A stretch of 64,000 bases of DNA from Magnetospirillum fulvum (lineage in GTDB: Bacteria; Pseudomonadota; Alphaproteobacteria; Rhodospirillales; Magnetospirillaceae): positions 232,687-296,686 of the forward strand of contig NZ_FNWO01000005.1 in assembly GCF_900108475.1 (NCBI RefSeq), in the 5' to 3' direction. This document shows positions 55,035 to 64,000 of the stretch, in pieces. A program made the position numbers and the translations under genes. A model generated the notes under the pieces. That model saw only the letters and a program-made list of their open reading frames with translations. It had not been told where the DNA came from and did not search any database. Within the stretch, counting starts at the first letter, position 1; each line of letters opens with the position of its first letter.

Positions 55035-55867
55035 TGCGCCGTGACGAATCCCCCCTGATCCGCTGGCTGCTGATCGCGCTGGCGCTCGGCTTTCTCGGCC
55101 TGTTCCTGGTGCTGCCGCTGGCCGCCGTGCTGGCCCAGGCCCTGGGCAAGGGAACCGGAGCCTATTTCGCCGCCCTGACCCAACCCGACGCCTGGGCTTC
55201 GATCCGCCTCACCCTGCTGGTTGCAGCCATTGCGGTGCCGGTCAATATCGGCTTCGGGCTGGCGGCGTCGTGGGCGATCGCCAAGTTCGACTTTCGCGGC
55301 AAAAGCCTGCTGATCAGCCTGATCGACCTGCCCTTCTCGGTCTCGCCGGTGATTTCCGGTCTGGTCTTCGTCCTGCTGTTCGGGCTTCAGGGCTGGTTCG
55401 GCGAGACACTGCGCGACCACAACATCCGGGTGCTGTTCGCGGTGCCGGGGATCGTGCTGGCGACGATGTTCGTCACCTTCCCCTTCGTCGCCCGCGAATT
55501 GATCCCGCTGATGGAGGAGCAGGGCCGCGAGGAGGAAGAGGCCGCCATCGTGCTGGGGGCTGGCGGGTTCAAGACCTTTCTGACCGTGACCCTGCCCAAC
55601 GTCAAATGGGGCCTACTGCACGGCGTGCTGCTGTGCAACGCCCGCGCCATGGGCGAATTCGGCGCGGTGTCGGTGGTGTCGGGCCATATTCGCGGCCTGA
55701 CCAACACGATGCCGCTCCATGTCGAGATTCTCTACAACGAATACGATTTTGTCGGCGCGTTCGCCGTCGCGTCGCTGCTTGCCCTGCTCGCTTTGCTGAC
55801 CCTGGTGGCCAAATCGGCTCTGGAATGGCGGTTGCGGGACGAAATCGCCGCCCTTCGCCAGTCATAG
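55034..55867 (+). CDS. cysW: Sulfate ABC transporter permease CysW
   Basis: A 277-residue permease pairing with Cys[23 protein letters not shown], the EAA loop [29 protein letters not shown], and [20 protein letters not shown] plus [20 protein letters not shown] are CysW landmarks. Only eight bases separate it from cysA. Confidence 0.95.
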   Translation: MRRDESPLIRWLLIALALGFLGLFLVLPLAAVLAQALGKGTGAYFAALTQPDAWASIRLTLLVAAIAVPVNIGFGLAASWAIAKFDFRGKSLLISLIDLPFSVSPVISGLVFVLLFGLQGWFGETLRDHNIRVLFAVPGIVLATMFVTFPFVARELIPLMEEQGREEEEAAIVLGAGGFKTFLTVTLPNVKWGLLHGVLLCNARAMGEFGAVSVVSGHIRGLTNTMPLHVEILYNEYDFVGAFAVASLLALLALLTLVAKSALEWRLRDEIAALRQS

Positions 55868-55875
55868 AGGCCGCA

Positions 55876-56925
55876 ATGATCGAAGTTCAGAACATCACCA
55901 AGCATTTCGGCGCGTTCCGGGCGCTCGACAACGTCTCGCTCCAGGTGCCGAAGGGCAAGCTGGTGGCGCTGCTGGGGCCATCGGGATCGGGCAAGACCAC
56001 GTTGTTGCGGATTCTCGCCGGGCTGGACGCCCCCGATCACGGACGGGTGATCCTGGACGGGATCGAGGCGACCGAACAGAAAGCGCGCGACCGCGGTATC
56101 GGCTTCGTCTTCCAGCATTACGCCCTGTTCCGCCATATGACCGTCGCCGACAACATCGCCTTTGGCCTGACGGTGCGCAAAGGCAAGGACCGGCCGCCGC
56201 GCGCCGAGATCGACCGCCGCGTCGCCGCCTTGCTCGATCTGGTCCAACTCAGCGGGCTGGCCGGGCGCTATCCCACCCAATTGTCAGGCGGACAGCGCCA
56301 GCGCGTCGCCCTGGCCCGCGCTCTGGCGGTCGAACCCCGTCTGCTGTTGCTGGACGAGCCGTTCGGCGCGCTCGACGCCCAGGTGCGCAAGGAACTGCGC
56401 CGCTGGCTGCGCCGCCTCCATGACGAACTGGGGCTGACCGGGGTGTTCGTCACCCACGATCAGGAAGAAGCGTTGGAGGTCGCCGACGAGGTGGTGGTGA
56501 TGAACAAAGGCCGGATCGAGCAGATCGGCACCCCCGCCGAAATCTACGATCAGCCCGCGACTCCGTTCGTCTATCGCTTCCTCGGCAACGTCAACTCGCT
56601 GCCCTGCGCGATCCATGACGGACGGGCCGAAATCGCCGGTCTCAGCCTCGCGATCGAGGCCCCCAATTCCGGCGGCGAAGGCGACGGGATCGCCTTTGTC
56701 CGTCCCCACGATGTCGAGCTGCGCCCCCCCGCCGACGGGCTGCCCCGCGCCGTGGTCGAGCAATTGGCGATCCTGGGGCCGGTGGTCCGCGCCGACCTGC
56801 TGTTGCCCGGCAACATCTCGCTTGAAGTCGAGTTGACCCGCGAGCAACACACCCATCTTTCGCTGGCGAAGGGCTCGTCGGTCGGACTTTCGCTGCGCCG
56901 AGCCCGCGTTTTCGCCGGGGCCTGA
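55876..56925 (+). CDS. cysA: Sulfate ABC transporter ATPase CysA
   Basis: A 349-residue ATPase: Walker [20 protein letters not shown]-loop [13 protein letters not shown], signature [17 protein letters not shown], Walker [13 protein letters not shown], switch [13 protein letters not shown]-terminal TOBE-type domain follows (PHDVELRPP onwards). It closes the transport operon; a small CCGCA/TGCGG hairpin lies just after it. Confidence 0.95.
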   Translation: MIEVQNITKHFGAFRALDNVSLQVPKGKLVALLGPSGSGKTTLLRILAGLDAPDHGRVILDGIEATEQKARDRGIGFVFQHYALFRHMTVADNIAFGLTVRKGKDRPPRAEIDRRVAALLDLVQLSGLAGRYPTQLSGGQRQRVALARALAVEPRLLLLDEPFGALDAQVRKELRRWLRRLHDELGLTGVFVTHDQEEALEVADEVVVMNKGRIEQIGTPAEIYDQPATPFVYRFLGNVNSLPCAIHDGRAEIAGLSLAIEAPNSGGEGDGIAFVRPHDVELRPPADGLPRAVVEQLAILGPVVRADLLLPGNISLEVELTREQHTHLSLAKGSSVGLSLRRARVFAGA

Positions 56926-57090
56926 CAGGTCCGCACATCTATATGCGGAAGATTAATCGAGATAGACCACCCATATATGCCTGTGGCGGTCTCCCTCGTC
57001 CCTTTTAACACCTCTCACCTGCGAGGTTTGATTTAGGCCCATAAATCACATTAATATTTTGTCGTATCGACTTAATTTACACAATCCGTG

Positions 57091-57119
57091 TTGACACCCG
57101 AATAGCGGAGACGCTATTG
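57091..57119 (+). promoter_or_regulatory. Promoter of the sulfite reductase - cysH - cysD - cysNC operon
   Basis: TTGACA (57091-57096), 17 bases, CTATTG (57114-57119), in a 250-base AT-richer gap after cysA, 58 bases before the reductase start. Confidence 0.55.
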
Positions 57120-57176
57120 CCTTGGGTCTGTTGCAGGACCCGAGAGCGATTCGGGTCGACGAGAAAGGGCCTAGGG

Positions 57177-59216
57177 ATGAGCGACGCGAACCACGCACTT
57201 ATCGAATCCGGTGAACCATTGGCGCGCGTCTCGGATGCCAGCGAGTACCGCGACGGCCTGCGTCGCTATCGCGGCGGCGGGTGGGACGAAGAGCGCTGGT
57301 CGTCCTTCCGCCTGCGCCACGGAATCTATGGCCAGCGCCAGGCCGGGGTGCAAATGATCCGGATCAAGATCCCGGGCGGGGTGGTGCCGCTGTCGTGGCT
57401 GTCGGTCCTGGCCGGTCTGACCCGCGATTTCGCCCAAGGCCCGGCCCACATCACCACCCGCCAGGACATCCAGCTCTACCATATCCCGCTGGAGCGGACC
57501 GCCGATGCGCTCGACCGGCTGAACGCGGGCGGAATGACCTCGCGCGAGGCGGGCGGCAATACCGTCCGCAACATCAATGCCTGCGCCCTGGCCGGAGCCT
57601 GCCCGCGCGAACGGGTCGATGCGGGCGAGGTCGCCAGCCGCCTGTCGCGGCTGTGGCTGCGCCATCCGCTGGTCCAGGCGATGCCGCGCAAGATGAAGAT
57701 GACGGTATCGGGCTGCGCCACCGATTGCGGCGGGGCGACGATCAACGATCTTGGCCTGATCGCGGTGGAAAAGAACGGCCGTCCCGGCTTTCGCGCCCTG
57801 GTCGGCGGGGGCTTGGGCGCGGTGCCCGGCATCGCGATCGAACTGGCCGATTTTGTCGTCGAGGAAGACGTGCCCGCGCTGTTCGAAGCGGTGATCCGTC
57901 TCCACATCCGCCATTCGACCCGGACCGAGCGGGCGCGGGCGCGGCTGCGCTTCACCATCAAACGTCTGGGAGCCGAAGCGTTCCTGGCCCAGTTCCGCAC
58001 CGAATTCGACCGCCTGCGCGGTCTGACCCAACGAGCTTGGCCGCCGCTCGACTGGCGTCGCCCCACCGAGACCGATAGCGGCCCGCTGGCCCCGGACGGG
58101 CGGGTCACCGCGCCGGACGGAACCGTCGCCGCGATCGTCCCGGTCCCGCTCGGACAATTGAGCGCCGATCAACTGGACGGGCTGGCCGCGATCGCCGAGC
58201 GCTTTGGCGCCGCCCAGGCCCGACTGACCCGCGAGCAGAACCTTGTCCTGCTCGGGCTTGCGCCCGACGCCCTGGCCGGGCTGGCCGAGGCGCTGGCGGC
58301 GATCGGGCTGGACAGCCCCGAAGCGGGCGCGGCCAAGGCCTCGGTGGTGACCTGCCCCGGCATCACCACCTGCCGGATCGGCATCAACAATTCCCGCGCC
58401 TTCGGCCACAAACTGGTCGAGGATATCGCCGCCGAGCCCGACGAAGACCATGCCCCGGTGCTGATCCGCGTCTCGGGCTGCCATAATTCGTGCAGCCTGC
58501 ATCATGCCGCCGAGATCGGCCTGCACGGTCTGACCAAAACCGTCAACGGCCGCCCCGCGCCGCATTACCGGCTGCATCTGGGCGGCGACGTCCGCAACGG
58601 TGCCTTTGCCGTCGAAGGCCCGATCGTGCCCGCCAAGCTGGCCGACCGCGCCGTCACCCTGCTGCGCCGCGCGCTCAAAGACGACCGCACCCCCGGTGAA
58701 AGCGTCCGCGACTGGGCCGTCCGGCTGGGGCCAGACGGGATCGCCCGCCTGCTCGAACCGCTGGCCGCCACCGCCCCCGCCGAAGATTGGTTCGTCGATT
58801 GGGGCGAGACCCGGCCCTTTACCGGGCCGCCACGCGCCACCGGCGAATGCGCCGCGCCCCAGGCTCCGACCGCTCATCTCGGCGATCTCGCCTTGGACGC
58901 GCTGGCCAATTTCGACCGCTTCCTGGCGGCGGGACGCTGGCCCGAGGCGTTGAAAGCGGGCGAGGAAGCCTCGGTTCTGGCGATTCGCCGCCTGTTGGTC
59001 GCCCATGGCATCGCCGTCGCCGACACCGACGAGGCCGAAACGGTGTTCGCCCGGTTCCGCGCCAGCCCCGCCGCCACCCCTCGTTTTATCGAAGCGTTCG
59101 ATTCCGTGCTGGCCGAGCGGACCTCGGCCCTGGTCACCGGCAGCGCCCAATTCTATCGGGATGCGCTATCCTGGCTGCTGGAGTCCACCCTTAACCCGAG
59201 CGGACGGACGGTATGA
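57177..59216 (+). CDS. cysI: Siroheme sulfite reductase (CysI type) with two complete Cys4 motifs and a C-terminal extension
   Basis: A 679-residue single-chain nitrite/sulfite reductase; by context the assimilatory sulfite reductase. It comprises two ferredoxin-like/siroheme half-repeats. The C-terminal half has the expected cluster ligands C393-X5-C399 and C435-X3-C439 (TCPGITTC, SGCHNSC). Unusually, the N-terminal half also has C136-X5-C142 and C180-X3-C184 (CALAGAC, SGCATDC) at nearly canonical spacing. TTRQDIQLYHI holds substrate-side residues. About 110 residues after position 570 form a helical extension of unknown role. No CysJ flavoprotein follows, so ferredoxin may be the donor. It overlaps cysH by four bases. 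Confidence 0.88.
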   Translation: MSDANHALIESGEPLARVSDASEYRDGLRRYRGGGWDEERWSSFRLRHGIYGQRQAGVQMIRIKIPGGVVPLSWLSVLAGLTRDFAQGPAHITTRQDIQLYHIPLERTADALDRLNAGGMTSREAGGNTVRNINACALAGACPRERVDAGEVASRLSRLWLRHPLVQAMPRKMKMTVSGCATDCGGATINDLGLIAVEKNGRPGFRALVGGGLGAVPGIAIELADFVVEEDVPALFEAVIRLHIRHSTRTERARARLRFTIKRLGAEAFLAQFRTEFDRLRGLTQRAWPPLDWRRPTETDSGPLAPDGRVTAPDGTVAAIVPVPLGQLSADQLDGLAAIAERFGAAQARLTREQNLVLLGLAPDALAGLAEALAAIGLDSPEAGAAKASVVTCPGITTCRIGINNSRAFGHKLVEDIAAEPDEDHAPVLIRVSGCHNSCSLHHAAEIGLHGLTKTVNGRPAPHYRLHLGGDVRNGAFAVEGPIVPAKLADRAVTLLRRALKDDRTPGESVRDWAVRLGPDGIARLLEPLAATAPAEDWFVDWGETRPFTGPPRATGECAAPQAPTAHLGDLALDALANFDRFLAAGRWPEALKAGEEASVLAIRRLLVAHGIAVADTDEAETVFARFRASPAATPRFIEAFDSVLAERTSALVTGSAQFYRDALSWLLESTLNPSGRTV

Positions 59217-59956
59217 GTCGAATTGACATCGAGACAGCAACACGGCTGGCCCAACGCTGGTCCGCTTTGGACGGGCTGGCCTTGCTGGAGGCGGCGATTC
59301 GCGGGCCTGAGGCGGTCACGATCGCGGCGCTGACCTCGTTCGGTACCGAATCCGCCGTTCTGCTCGATCTGGTCGCTCGGGTCGATCCCGACCTGCCGGT
59401 GATCGTGCTGGATACCGGCGAATTGTTCGACGAGACCACCGACTATATCCGCACCCTGTCGGCCCATCTCGGCCTGCGCCGGGTGACGGTCAGCGGACCG
59501 ACCGAGGCCGAGCGGCGCGAGGCCGACGCGCTGTGGGAGACCGACCCCGACCGCTGCTGCGGCCTGCGCAAGGTGGCCCCGCTGCTCCGCGCCGCCGCGC
59601 CGTTCGACGCCCTGATCGACGGCCGCCGCCGCGCCCACGGCTTCGAGCGGACCCAGATGCCCACCGTCGAGGTCAGCGGTCCCGTGCTGAAGCTCAGCCC
59701 GCTGGCCGGGTGGAGCGATACCGATATCGAAACCGCCTTCGTCGAACGCGGCCTGCCCCGCCATCCGCTGGAAGAGCAAGGCTATCGCTCGATCGGCTGC
59801 TGGCCCTGTACCCGTCCGGTCCAGCCCGGCGAACCGGCCCGCGCCGGTCGTTGGGCCGGAGCGGCCAAAACCGAATGCGGCATCCATACCCGCTTGCACG
59901 CGCCCGACGCGGCGGCGGCTCCCCTTGAACCCGGAAACCCGAACGGATTGTCATGA
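59213..59956 (+). CDS. cysH: APS reductase (assimilatory, 4Fe-4S type)
   Basis: A 247-residue phosphoadenylyl/adenylyl-sulfate reductase. The paired cysteines C115-C116 (DRCCGLRKV) and C196/C199 (GCWPCTRP) are the 4Fe-4S ligands that mark APS-specific enzymes, and the catalytic cysteine is in TECGIH near the end. It reduces APS to sulfite, feeding the upstream reductase. It overlaps both neighbours by four bases (ATGA), in a compact operon. The presence of APS kinase in cysNC means PAPS may also be made for sulfation. Confidence 0.94.
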   Translation: MSRIDIETATRLAQRWSALDGLALLEAAIRGPEAVTIAALTSFGTESAVLLDLVARVDPDLPVIVLDTGELFDETTDYIRTLSAHLGLRRVTVSGPTEAERREADALWETDPDRCCGLRKVAPLLRAAAPFDALIDGRRRAHGFERTQMPTVEVSGPVLKLSPLAGWSDTDIETAFVERGLPRHPLEEQGYRSIGCWPCTRPVQPGEPARAGRWAGAAKTECGIHTRLHAPDAAAAPLEPGNPNGLS

Positions 59957-60753
59957 ACGATCTCGACGCCCTGGAAAGTCAGTCGATCTATATCCTGCGT
60001 GAGGCGTTCAACCGCCTGGACAAGATCGCCCTGTTATGGTCGATCGGCAAGGATTCCAACGTATTGCTGTGGCTGGTGCGCAAGGCCTTCCTCGGCCACG
60101 TTCCCTTCCCGGTGATCCATGTCGATACCCATCACAAGATCCCCGAAATGATCGAGTTCCGCGACCGGGTCGCCCGCGAATGGAACCTGCCGCTGCTGAT
60201 CGGCCAGAACGATGCCGCGCTGGCGGCGGGGATGGGGCCGCATCTGGGCCGGGTCGAATGCTGCACCGCGCTGAAGACCGAGGGGTTGAAGCAGGTGATC
60301 GCCGACAACAAGCTGACCGGCGTCATCGCCGGGATTCGCCGCGACGAGGAAGGCACCCGCGCCAAGGAACGGGTGTTCAGCCCCCGCTCGGAAACGGCGG
60401 AATGGGACGTCAAGGACCAGCCGCCGGAATTCTGGGGCCAGTTCAAGACCGACTTCCCGGTCGGCACCCACATCCGCATTCATCCGCTGCTGGCCTGGAC
60501 CGAGCTGGATGTCTGGCGCTACATCCGCCGCGAATCGATCCCGGTGGTCAGCCTGTATTTCTCGAAGGACGGCAAGCGTTACCGCTCGCTGGGCTGCGCG
60601 CCCTGCACCAGCCCGATCGAGTCCACCGCCTCCTCGGTTGACGAGATCATCGAGGAACTGGAGACAACGCGGATTTCCGAACGGTCGGGACGCGCCCAGG
60701 ATCGCGAGTCCGAGGACGCGTTCGAGCGTCTGCGGACCGGCGGCTACATGTAG
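59953..60753 (+). CDS. cysD: Sulfate adenylyltransferase subunit 2
   Basis: CysD is the catalytic subunit of ATP sulfurylase. The 266-residue product has the PP-loop-type segment LLWSIGKDSNVLLWLVRKAF (SxGKDS), HVDTHHKIPEMIEFRDRVA and AGIRRDEEGTRAKERVFSPR. The C-terminal YRSLGCAPCTSPIES is standard. It starts overlapping cysH and is 18 bases before cysNC. Confidence 0.96.
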   Translation: MNDLDALESQSIYILREAFNRLDKIALLWSIGKDSNVLLWLVRKAFLGHVPFPVIHVDTHHKIPEMIEFRDRVAREWNLPLLIGQNDAALAAGMGPHLGRVECCTALKTEGLKQVIADNKLTGVIAGIRRDEEGTRAKERVFSPRSETAEWDVKDQPPEFWGQFKTDFPVGTHIRIHPLLAWTELDVWRYIRRESIPVVSLYFSKDGKRYRSLGCAPCTSPIESTASSVDEIIEELETTRISERSGRAQDRESEDAFERLRTGGYM

Positions 60754-60771
60754 TTCAGGAAGCTCAGTGCA

Positions 60772-62643
60772 ATGACCTCCACCACTTCTCCGATGAACAT
60801 CGTCGTCGTCGGCCACGTCGATCACGGCAAATCCACCCTGGTCGGCCGCCTGCTCCATGAAACCGGCGCCCTGCCCGACGGCAAGGTCGAGACCCTGCGC
60901 GAAGTGTGCGACCGGCGCGGCATGCCGTTCGAATGGGCCTTTGTGATGGACGCGCTCCAGGCCGAGCGCGACCAGGGCATCACCATCGACACCGCCCGTA
61001 TCCGCTTTCGCACCCAGGCCCGGCCCTATGTCATCATCGACGCGCCCGGCCACAAGGAATTCCTGAAGAACATGATCACCGGCGCGGCCTCGGCCGAGGC
61101 GGCCCTGCTGGTGATCGACGCCGCCGAAGGGGTGCGCGAGCAATCGCGCCGCCACGGTTATCTGCTCCATTTGCTGGGGCTGCGTCAGGTCGCCGTCGCC
61201 GTCAACAAGATGGATCTGGTCGGGTTCGATCAATCCCGCTTCGACGAGGTCAAGGCCGAGATCGTCGCCTATCTCGGCTCGATCGGGCTTTCCCCCACCC
61301 ATGTCATCCCGGTCGCGGCGCGCAGCGGGGCCAACATCTCGGCCCCCGCCACCGAGACCCCGTGGTACACCGGCCCGACCGTTCTGGCCGCGCTGGACGG
61401 CTTTACCCCGGCGGTTCCCGACACCGATTTGCCGCTGCGCTTTCCGATTCAGGACGTCTACAAGTTCGACCACCGCCGCTTGATCGCCGGGCGGATCGAA
61501 TCCGGTCGGCTGGCCGTCGGCGACAGCCTGACCTTCGCCCCTTCGGGCAAGACGGCGCGGGTCGCCAGCCTGGAACATTGGGGCGCGGGCGAGGTGTTGG
61601 ACCAGGCCGGAGCCGGGCGCTCGGTCGCGATCACCTTGGACGAACAGATCTTCGTCGAGCGCGGCCAGATCGCCAGCCATGCCGACACGCCCCCGACCCT
61701 GTCGCATTCGATCGCGGCGCGGCTGTTCTGGCTGGGCCACAATCCGCTGACGGTGGGCGCGCGCTATCGGCTGAAGCTGGCCACCGCCGAACACACCGTC
61801 GAAGTCTCGGCGATCCGCCGGGTGATCGACGTCGTCGATCTTGGCCATCATGACGGGATCGAGGTCGGCCGCAACGCGGTGGCCGAAATCGAGTTGCGGA
61901 CCCGCACCCCGGTCGCCCACGATGCCTTTGCCGACAATCCCCGGCTGGGCCGCTTCGTCCTGGTCGAGGGGCACGACATCGTCGGCGGCGGCGTCATCGC
62001 CCGCACCGAGGGCGAGCGGATCGGCGCCGTTCTCAACCACGGCATCCACCCGGTCGATCTGCACGCCCGCAGTCTTGCCAACGGCCATCGCGGCGGTGTG
62101 CTCTGGCTGACCGGCCTGTCCGGCGCGGGCAAATCGACGATCGCCGCCGAAGTCGAACGCCGCCTGTTCCTGCGCGGTTGGCAGGTGACGATTTTGGACG
62201 GCGACGCGCTGCGCCTCGGCCTCAATTCCGATCTTGGTTTTTCGCCCGAGGACCGGGCCGAGAACATCCGCCGTTCGGGCGAAGTCGCCCATCTGCTGGC
62301 CGAGTCCGGATTGATCGTGCTGGCCGCCTTCATCTCGCCCTATCGCGCCGACCGCGACCGGGTGCGGTCGATCAACCCGGAAGCGTTCCACGAGATTCAC
62401 GTCGCCACCAGCCTCGACGAATGCGAACGGCGCGATCCCAAGGGGCTGTACGGCCAGGCCCGCGCCGGGGCGATCCCCCACTTCACCGGCCTGACCGCCC
62501 CCTACGAGCCGCCGGAAACGCCCGAACTGGCCCTGGTCACCGAAGGTCGCTCGGTCGAGGAAAGCGTCTCCGACCTGTTGCACTATATCGACGCGACATT
62601 CGCCCTGACGGCCCAAGAACAGGCGGAACGGTGGGGATTATAG
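60772..62643 (+). CDS. cysNC: Bifunctional sulfate adenylyltransferase GTPase / APS kinase
   Basis: A 623-residue fusion. The N-terminal CysN GTPase has [37 protein letters not shown] and [10 protein letters not shown], with elongation-factor-like barrels to about 435. The C-terminal CysC kinase has [20 protein letters not shown] (P-loop), [28 protein letters not shown] and [17 protein letters not shown] hydrolysis drives APS formation with CysD; the kinase makes PAPS. Ends the sulfur operon. Confidence 0.95.
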   Translation: MTSTTSPMNIVVVGHVDHGKSTLVGRLLHETGALPDGKVETLREVCDRRGMPFEWAFVMDALQAERDQGITIDTARIRFRTQARPYVIIDAPGHKEFLKNMITGAASAEAALLVIDAAEGVREQSRRHGYLLHLLGLRQVAVAVNKMDLVGFDQSRFDEVKAEIVAYLGSIGLSPTHVIPVAARSGANISAPATETPWYTGPTVLAALDGFTPAVPDTDLPLRFPIQDVYKFDHRRLIAGRIESGRLAVGDSLTFAPSGKTARVASLEHWGAGEVLDQAGAGRSVAITLDEQIFVERGQIASHADTPPTLSHSIAARLFWLGHNPLTVGARYRLKLATAEHTVEVSAIRRVIDVVDLGHHDGIEVGRNAVAEIELRTRTPVAHDAFADNPRLGRFVLVEGHDIVGGGVIARTEGERIGAVLNHGIHPVDLHARSLANGHRGGVLWLTGLSGAGKSTIAAEVERRLFLRGWQVTILDGDALRLGLNSDLGFSPEDRAENIRRSGEVAHLLAESGLIVLAAFISPYRADRDRVRSINPEAFHEIHVATSLDECERRDPKGLYGQARAGAIPHFTGLTAPYEPPETPELALVTEGRSVEESVSDLLHYIDATFALTAQEQAERWGL

Positions 62644-62765
62644 CCATCAACTTACAGGACATGCGGCGACTCGACCGCACGGTTCCCTCGTTATATGCTG
62701 TTTCGACAAAACACCGAACCGCCGCCCCTGTGCGGACCAGGGTTCCTGACGAGGAGACAGGCTTA

Positions 62766-63617
62766 ATGAGAAGGCTACGTATCGTTTGCGCCATCGGCAC
62801 GGCGGCCTTGGCCGCTGCCTGCGCCACACCTTGGGAAGTGGCCGATGTCCAAACGGCAATCGAAGCTCCGCCCGCCTCGACCGGACCGGCCTTCACCCGG
62901 GCATTATTTGACGAATATCGCGGCATCGCCAAGTCCGAGGCGCTGGTGCAATACGATTGGATCAATGCCGCTGTGTTCGCCCGCAAGGGCCTGCGGGCCG
63001 CCGATGGCGAGGTGGTCGCCCCCGAAGACATCGCCGCGTGGGACATTCCCGCCGACCGCGTCGCCGAACTGACCGCCGCCCGGACCAAGCTGGTCGGCTA
63101 TCTGTCGACCGGCGCGGCCGACCGGGTGCCCGCGCTCGCCGCCAAGGCCCAGGCGTCGTTCGATTGCTGGGTCGAAGAGGAATCCGAGGGCGACAGCCTG
63201 TCGGAATGCCGCTCGACCTTCGTCAAGACCGTCGCGCAATTGGAGCCCGAGCCCCCGGCGGTGAATCCGCCCAGCGCGGTCGAGCCCAAGGTCATCCGCA
63301 CCTTTGTCGTCTATTTCGACCTCAACAAGGCGACCCTGGGTCCGAAGGGGCAGAAGACCCTGGCCGAAGCCGCCGCGGCGCGGGCCGAGCTTGCCCCCAC
63401 CGCAATCCACGTCATCGGCCACACCGACACGTCGGGCAAGGCCGCCCTCAACGACCGCCTGTCGGCCCAGCGGGCCAGCACCGTCGCCGAGGCCCTGGCC
63501 CGTCTTGGCGTCCAGGCCGATCAGAAGGCGTTGGGCAAGACTCAACCGGCGGTCGCCACCGGCGACGGCGTAACGGAACTGCGCAACCGTCGGGTCGAAA
63601 TCCTGTTCGTGAAATAG
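62766..63617 (+). CDS. OmpA-family lipoprotein
   Basis: A 283-residue protein. The lipobox is in IGTAALAAACATPW (cysteine near residue 19). The middle ~150 residues are helical with no known domain. The C-terminal OmpA peptidoglycan-binding domain reads FVVYFDLNKATLGPKGQKTL, then IHVIGHTDTSGKAALNDRLSAQRASTV and ELRNRRVEILFVK. It anchors the outer membrane to the wall. The ATG at 62766 follows GGAGACAGGCTTA. Confidence 0.9.
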   Translation: MRRLRIVCAIGTAALAAACATPWEVADVQTAIEAPPASTGPAFTRALFDEYRGIAKSEALVQYDWINAAVFARKGLRAADGEVVAPEDIAAWDIPADRVAELTAARTKLVGYLSTGAADRVPALAAKAQASFDCWVEEESEGDSLSECRSTFVKTVAQLEPEPPAVNPPSAVEPKVIRTFVVYFDLNKATLGPKGQKTLAEAAAARAELAPTAIHVIGHTDTSGKAALNDRLSAQRASTVAEALARLGVQADQKALGKTQPAVATGDGVTELRNRRVEILFVK

Positions 63618-63657
63618 GACCGGCGACGGCTCAAAGCGAAACCCTCCCCCGGCCAGC

Positions 63658-64000
63658 TGTTTAGACCGGAGAGATGGGTAACAGGTGTTCGGGGACATGG
63701 GTGACAGTTAGGGCATCCTAATCCACCGGGTCGCGCAAGTCGATTTGCGCGACCCGGTGTGCGCCGAAGCATGCCTCCCAAATCCCATCGCAGGATGTTG
63801 GCCTGAGGGCAAGGCTGTGGCCCTTGAATGCCTTGCACAGGCGGATCTGGCGGCCTTTGAAGCTTATAAACCCGCCGTCCTGGACCTTGCGCAGGGTTTC
63901 GCCTGGGGCGTAATCGGGCGAAGAAAGTATCTCGGGAAAGGCCCGTCGGCTCGCCCTGTAGCGATCCATCGGCACCGCCATGTCGAGGGCCTCGTGCGGG
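63658..64000 (-). mobile_element. End of an IS481-type insertion sequence (partial)
   Basis: The transposase C-terminus (63718-64000) and its end sequence reach the window edge. The end begins about 63658 with TGTTTAG. Two imperfect 21-base direct repeats, 63664-63684 (GACCGGAGAGATGGGTAACAG) and 63687-63707, share the GGGTAACAG/GGGTGACAG core and a 23-base period, as seen at ends of this family. Whether the element is complete cannot be judged here. Confidence 0.65.
63718..64000 (-). CDS. IS481-family transposase, C-terminal part (partial)
   Basis: The frame is open to the window edge. It reads PHEALDMAVPMDRYRASRRAFPEILSSPDYAPGETLRKVQDGGFISFKGRQIRLCKAFKGHSLALRPT and ends DGIWEACFGAHRVAQIDLR, the conserved C-terminal strand region of IS481-type integrase-core transposases. 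The catalytic DDE region is outside the window. Confidence 0.8.
   Translation of the reverse strand, partial: PHEALDMAVPMDRYRASRRAFPEILSSPDYAPGETLRKVQDGGFISFKGRQIRLCKAFKGHSLALRPTSCDGIWEACFGAHRVAQIDLRDPVD

Noticed and set aside
60034..62616. 860-codon ORF on the minus strand
   Set aside because: It lies antisense to cysD and cysNC, which have intact motifs; long antisense frames are usual at this GC content.

Overview
The window is GC-rich chromosomal DNA from a purple non-sulfur photosynthetic alphaproteobacterium, most likely of the Rhodospirillaceae (Rhodospirillum/Phaeospirillum-like). This rests on a bacteriochlorophyll/carotenoid gene cluster, split proton-translocating transhydrogenase subunits (PntAA, PntAB, PntB), a speF-type leader in front of a eukaryotic-like ornithine decarboxylase, and a nif-associated Rop-like protein. 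The genus is inference.

Layout. 1-9026: photosynthesis genes. bchF-bchN-bchB run leftwards (bchB leaves the window); bchG, a PucC-like transporter, bchP, crtI and crtB run rightwards. 9080-12284: an orphan TRAP-type binding protein and a small Tat protein, divergent from a Zur-box-preceded zinc-type ABC transporter. 12317-12618: the first copy of a transposase-less, hairpin-rich repeat with a 7-bp target duplication; the second is at 39933-40195. 12623-19486: CZB chemoreceptor, transhydrogenase, rubredoxin and its reductase. 19690-21176: speF-type leader with a 42-codon leader ORF, then ornithine decarboxylase. 21184-28728: small genes, a four-gene operon of two degenerate EAL-like paralogues plus an ABC-2 exporter, purB, bluB. 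28960-34177: first of two paralogous small RNAs, hybrid histidine kinase, nitroreductase, NodB-like protein. 34307-42360: flagellar export genes (fhlB, fliO, fliP), Rop-like protein, lipB, an outer-membrane barrel, queA-tgt, a PilZ-like protein, an EF-hand protein, an ACP-like protein and a rod-like protein. 42476-48291: TPR/radical-SAM enzyme with a secreted hydrolase, the second small RNA, an HTH regulator, a second radical-SAM enzyme, dsbB. 48362-52236: a metNIQ-type transporter with a CoA-ligase gene inside it. 52355-62643: sulfur assimilation (sulfate ABC transporter, siroheme sulfite reductase, cysH, cysD, cysNC). 62766-64000: OmpA-family lipoprotein and the end of an IS481-type element.

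The most interesting items are: (a) two paralogous intergenic small RNAs, 16.6 kb apart and on opposite strands, each predicted to fold into three hairpins with C-rich, anti-Shine-Dalgarno-like loops, with a conserved upstream block; (b) a two-copy MITE-like element inserted with 7-bp target duplications exactly at the stop codons of convergent genes, where it can act as a portable bidirectional terminator; (c) the operon coupling degenerate EAL proteins to an ABC exporter; (d) a sulfite reductase in which both pseudo-repeats keep a full four-cysteine siroheme/4Fe-4S motif; and (e) the speF leader with an embedded, well-initiated short ORF.
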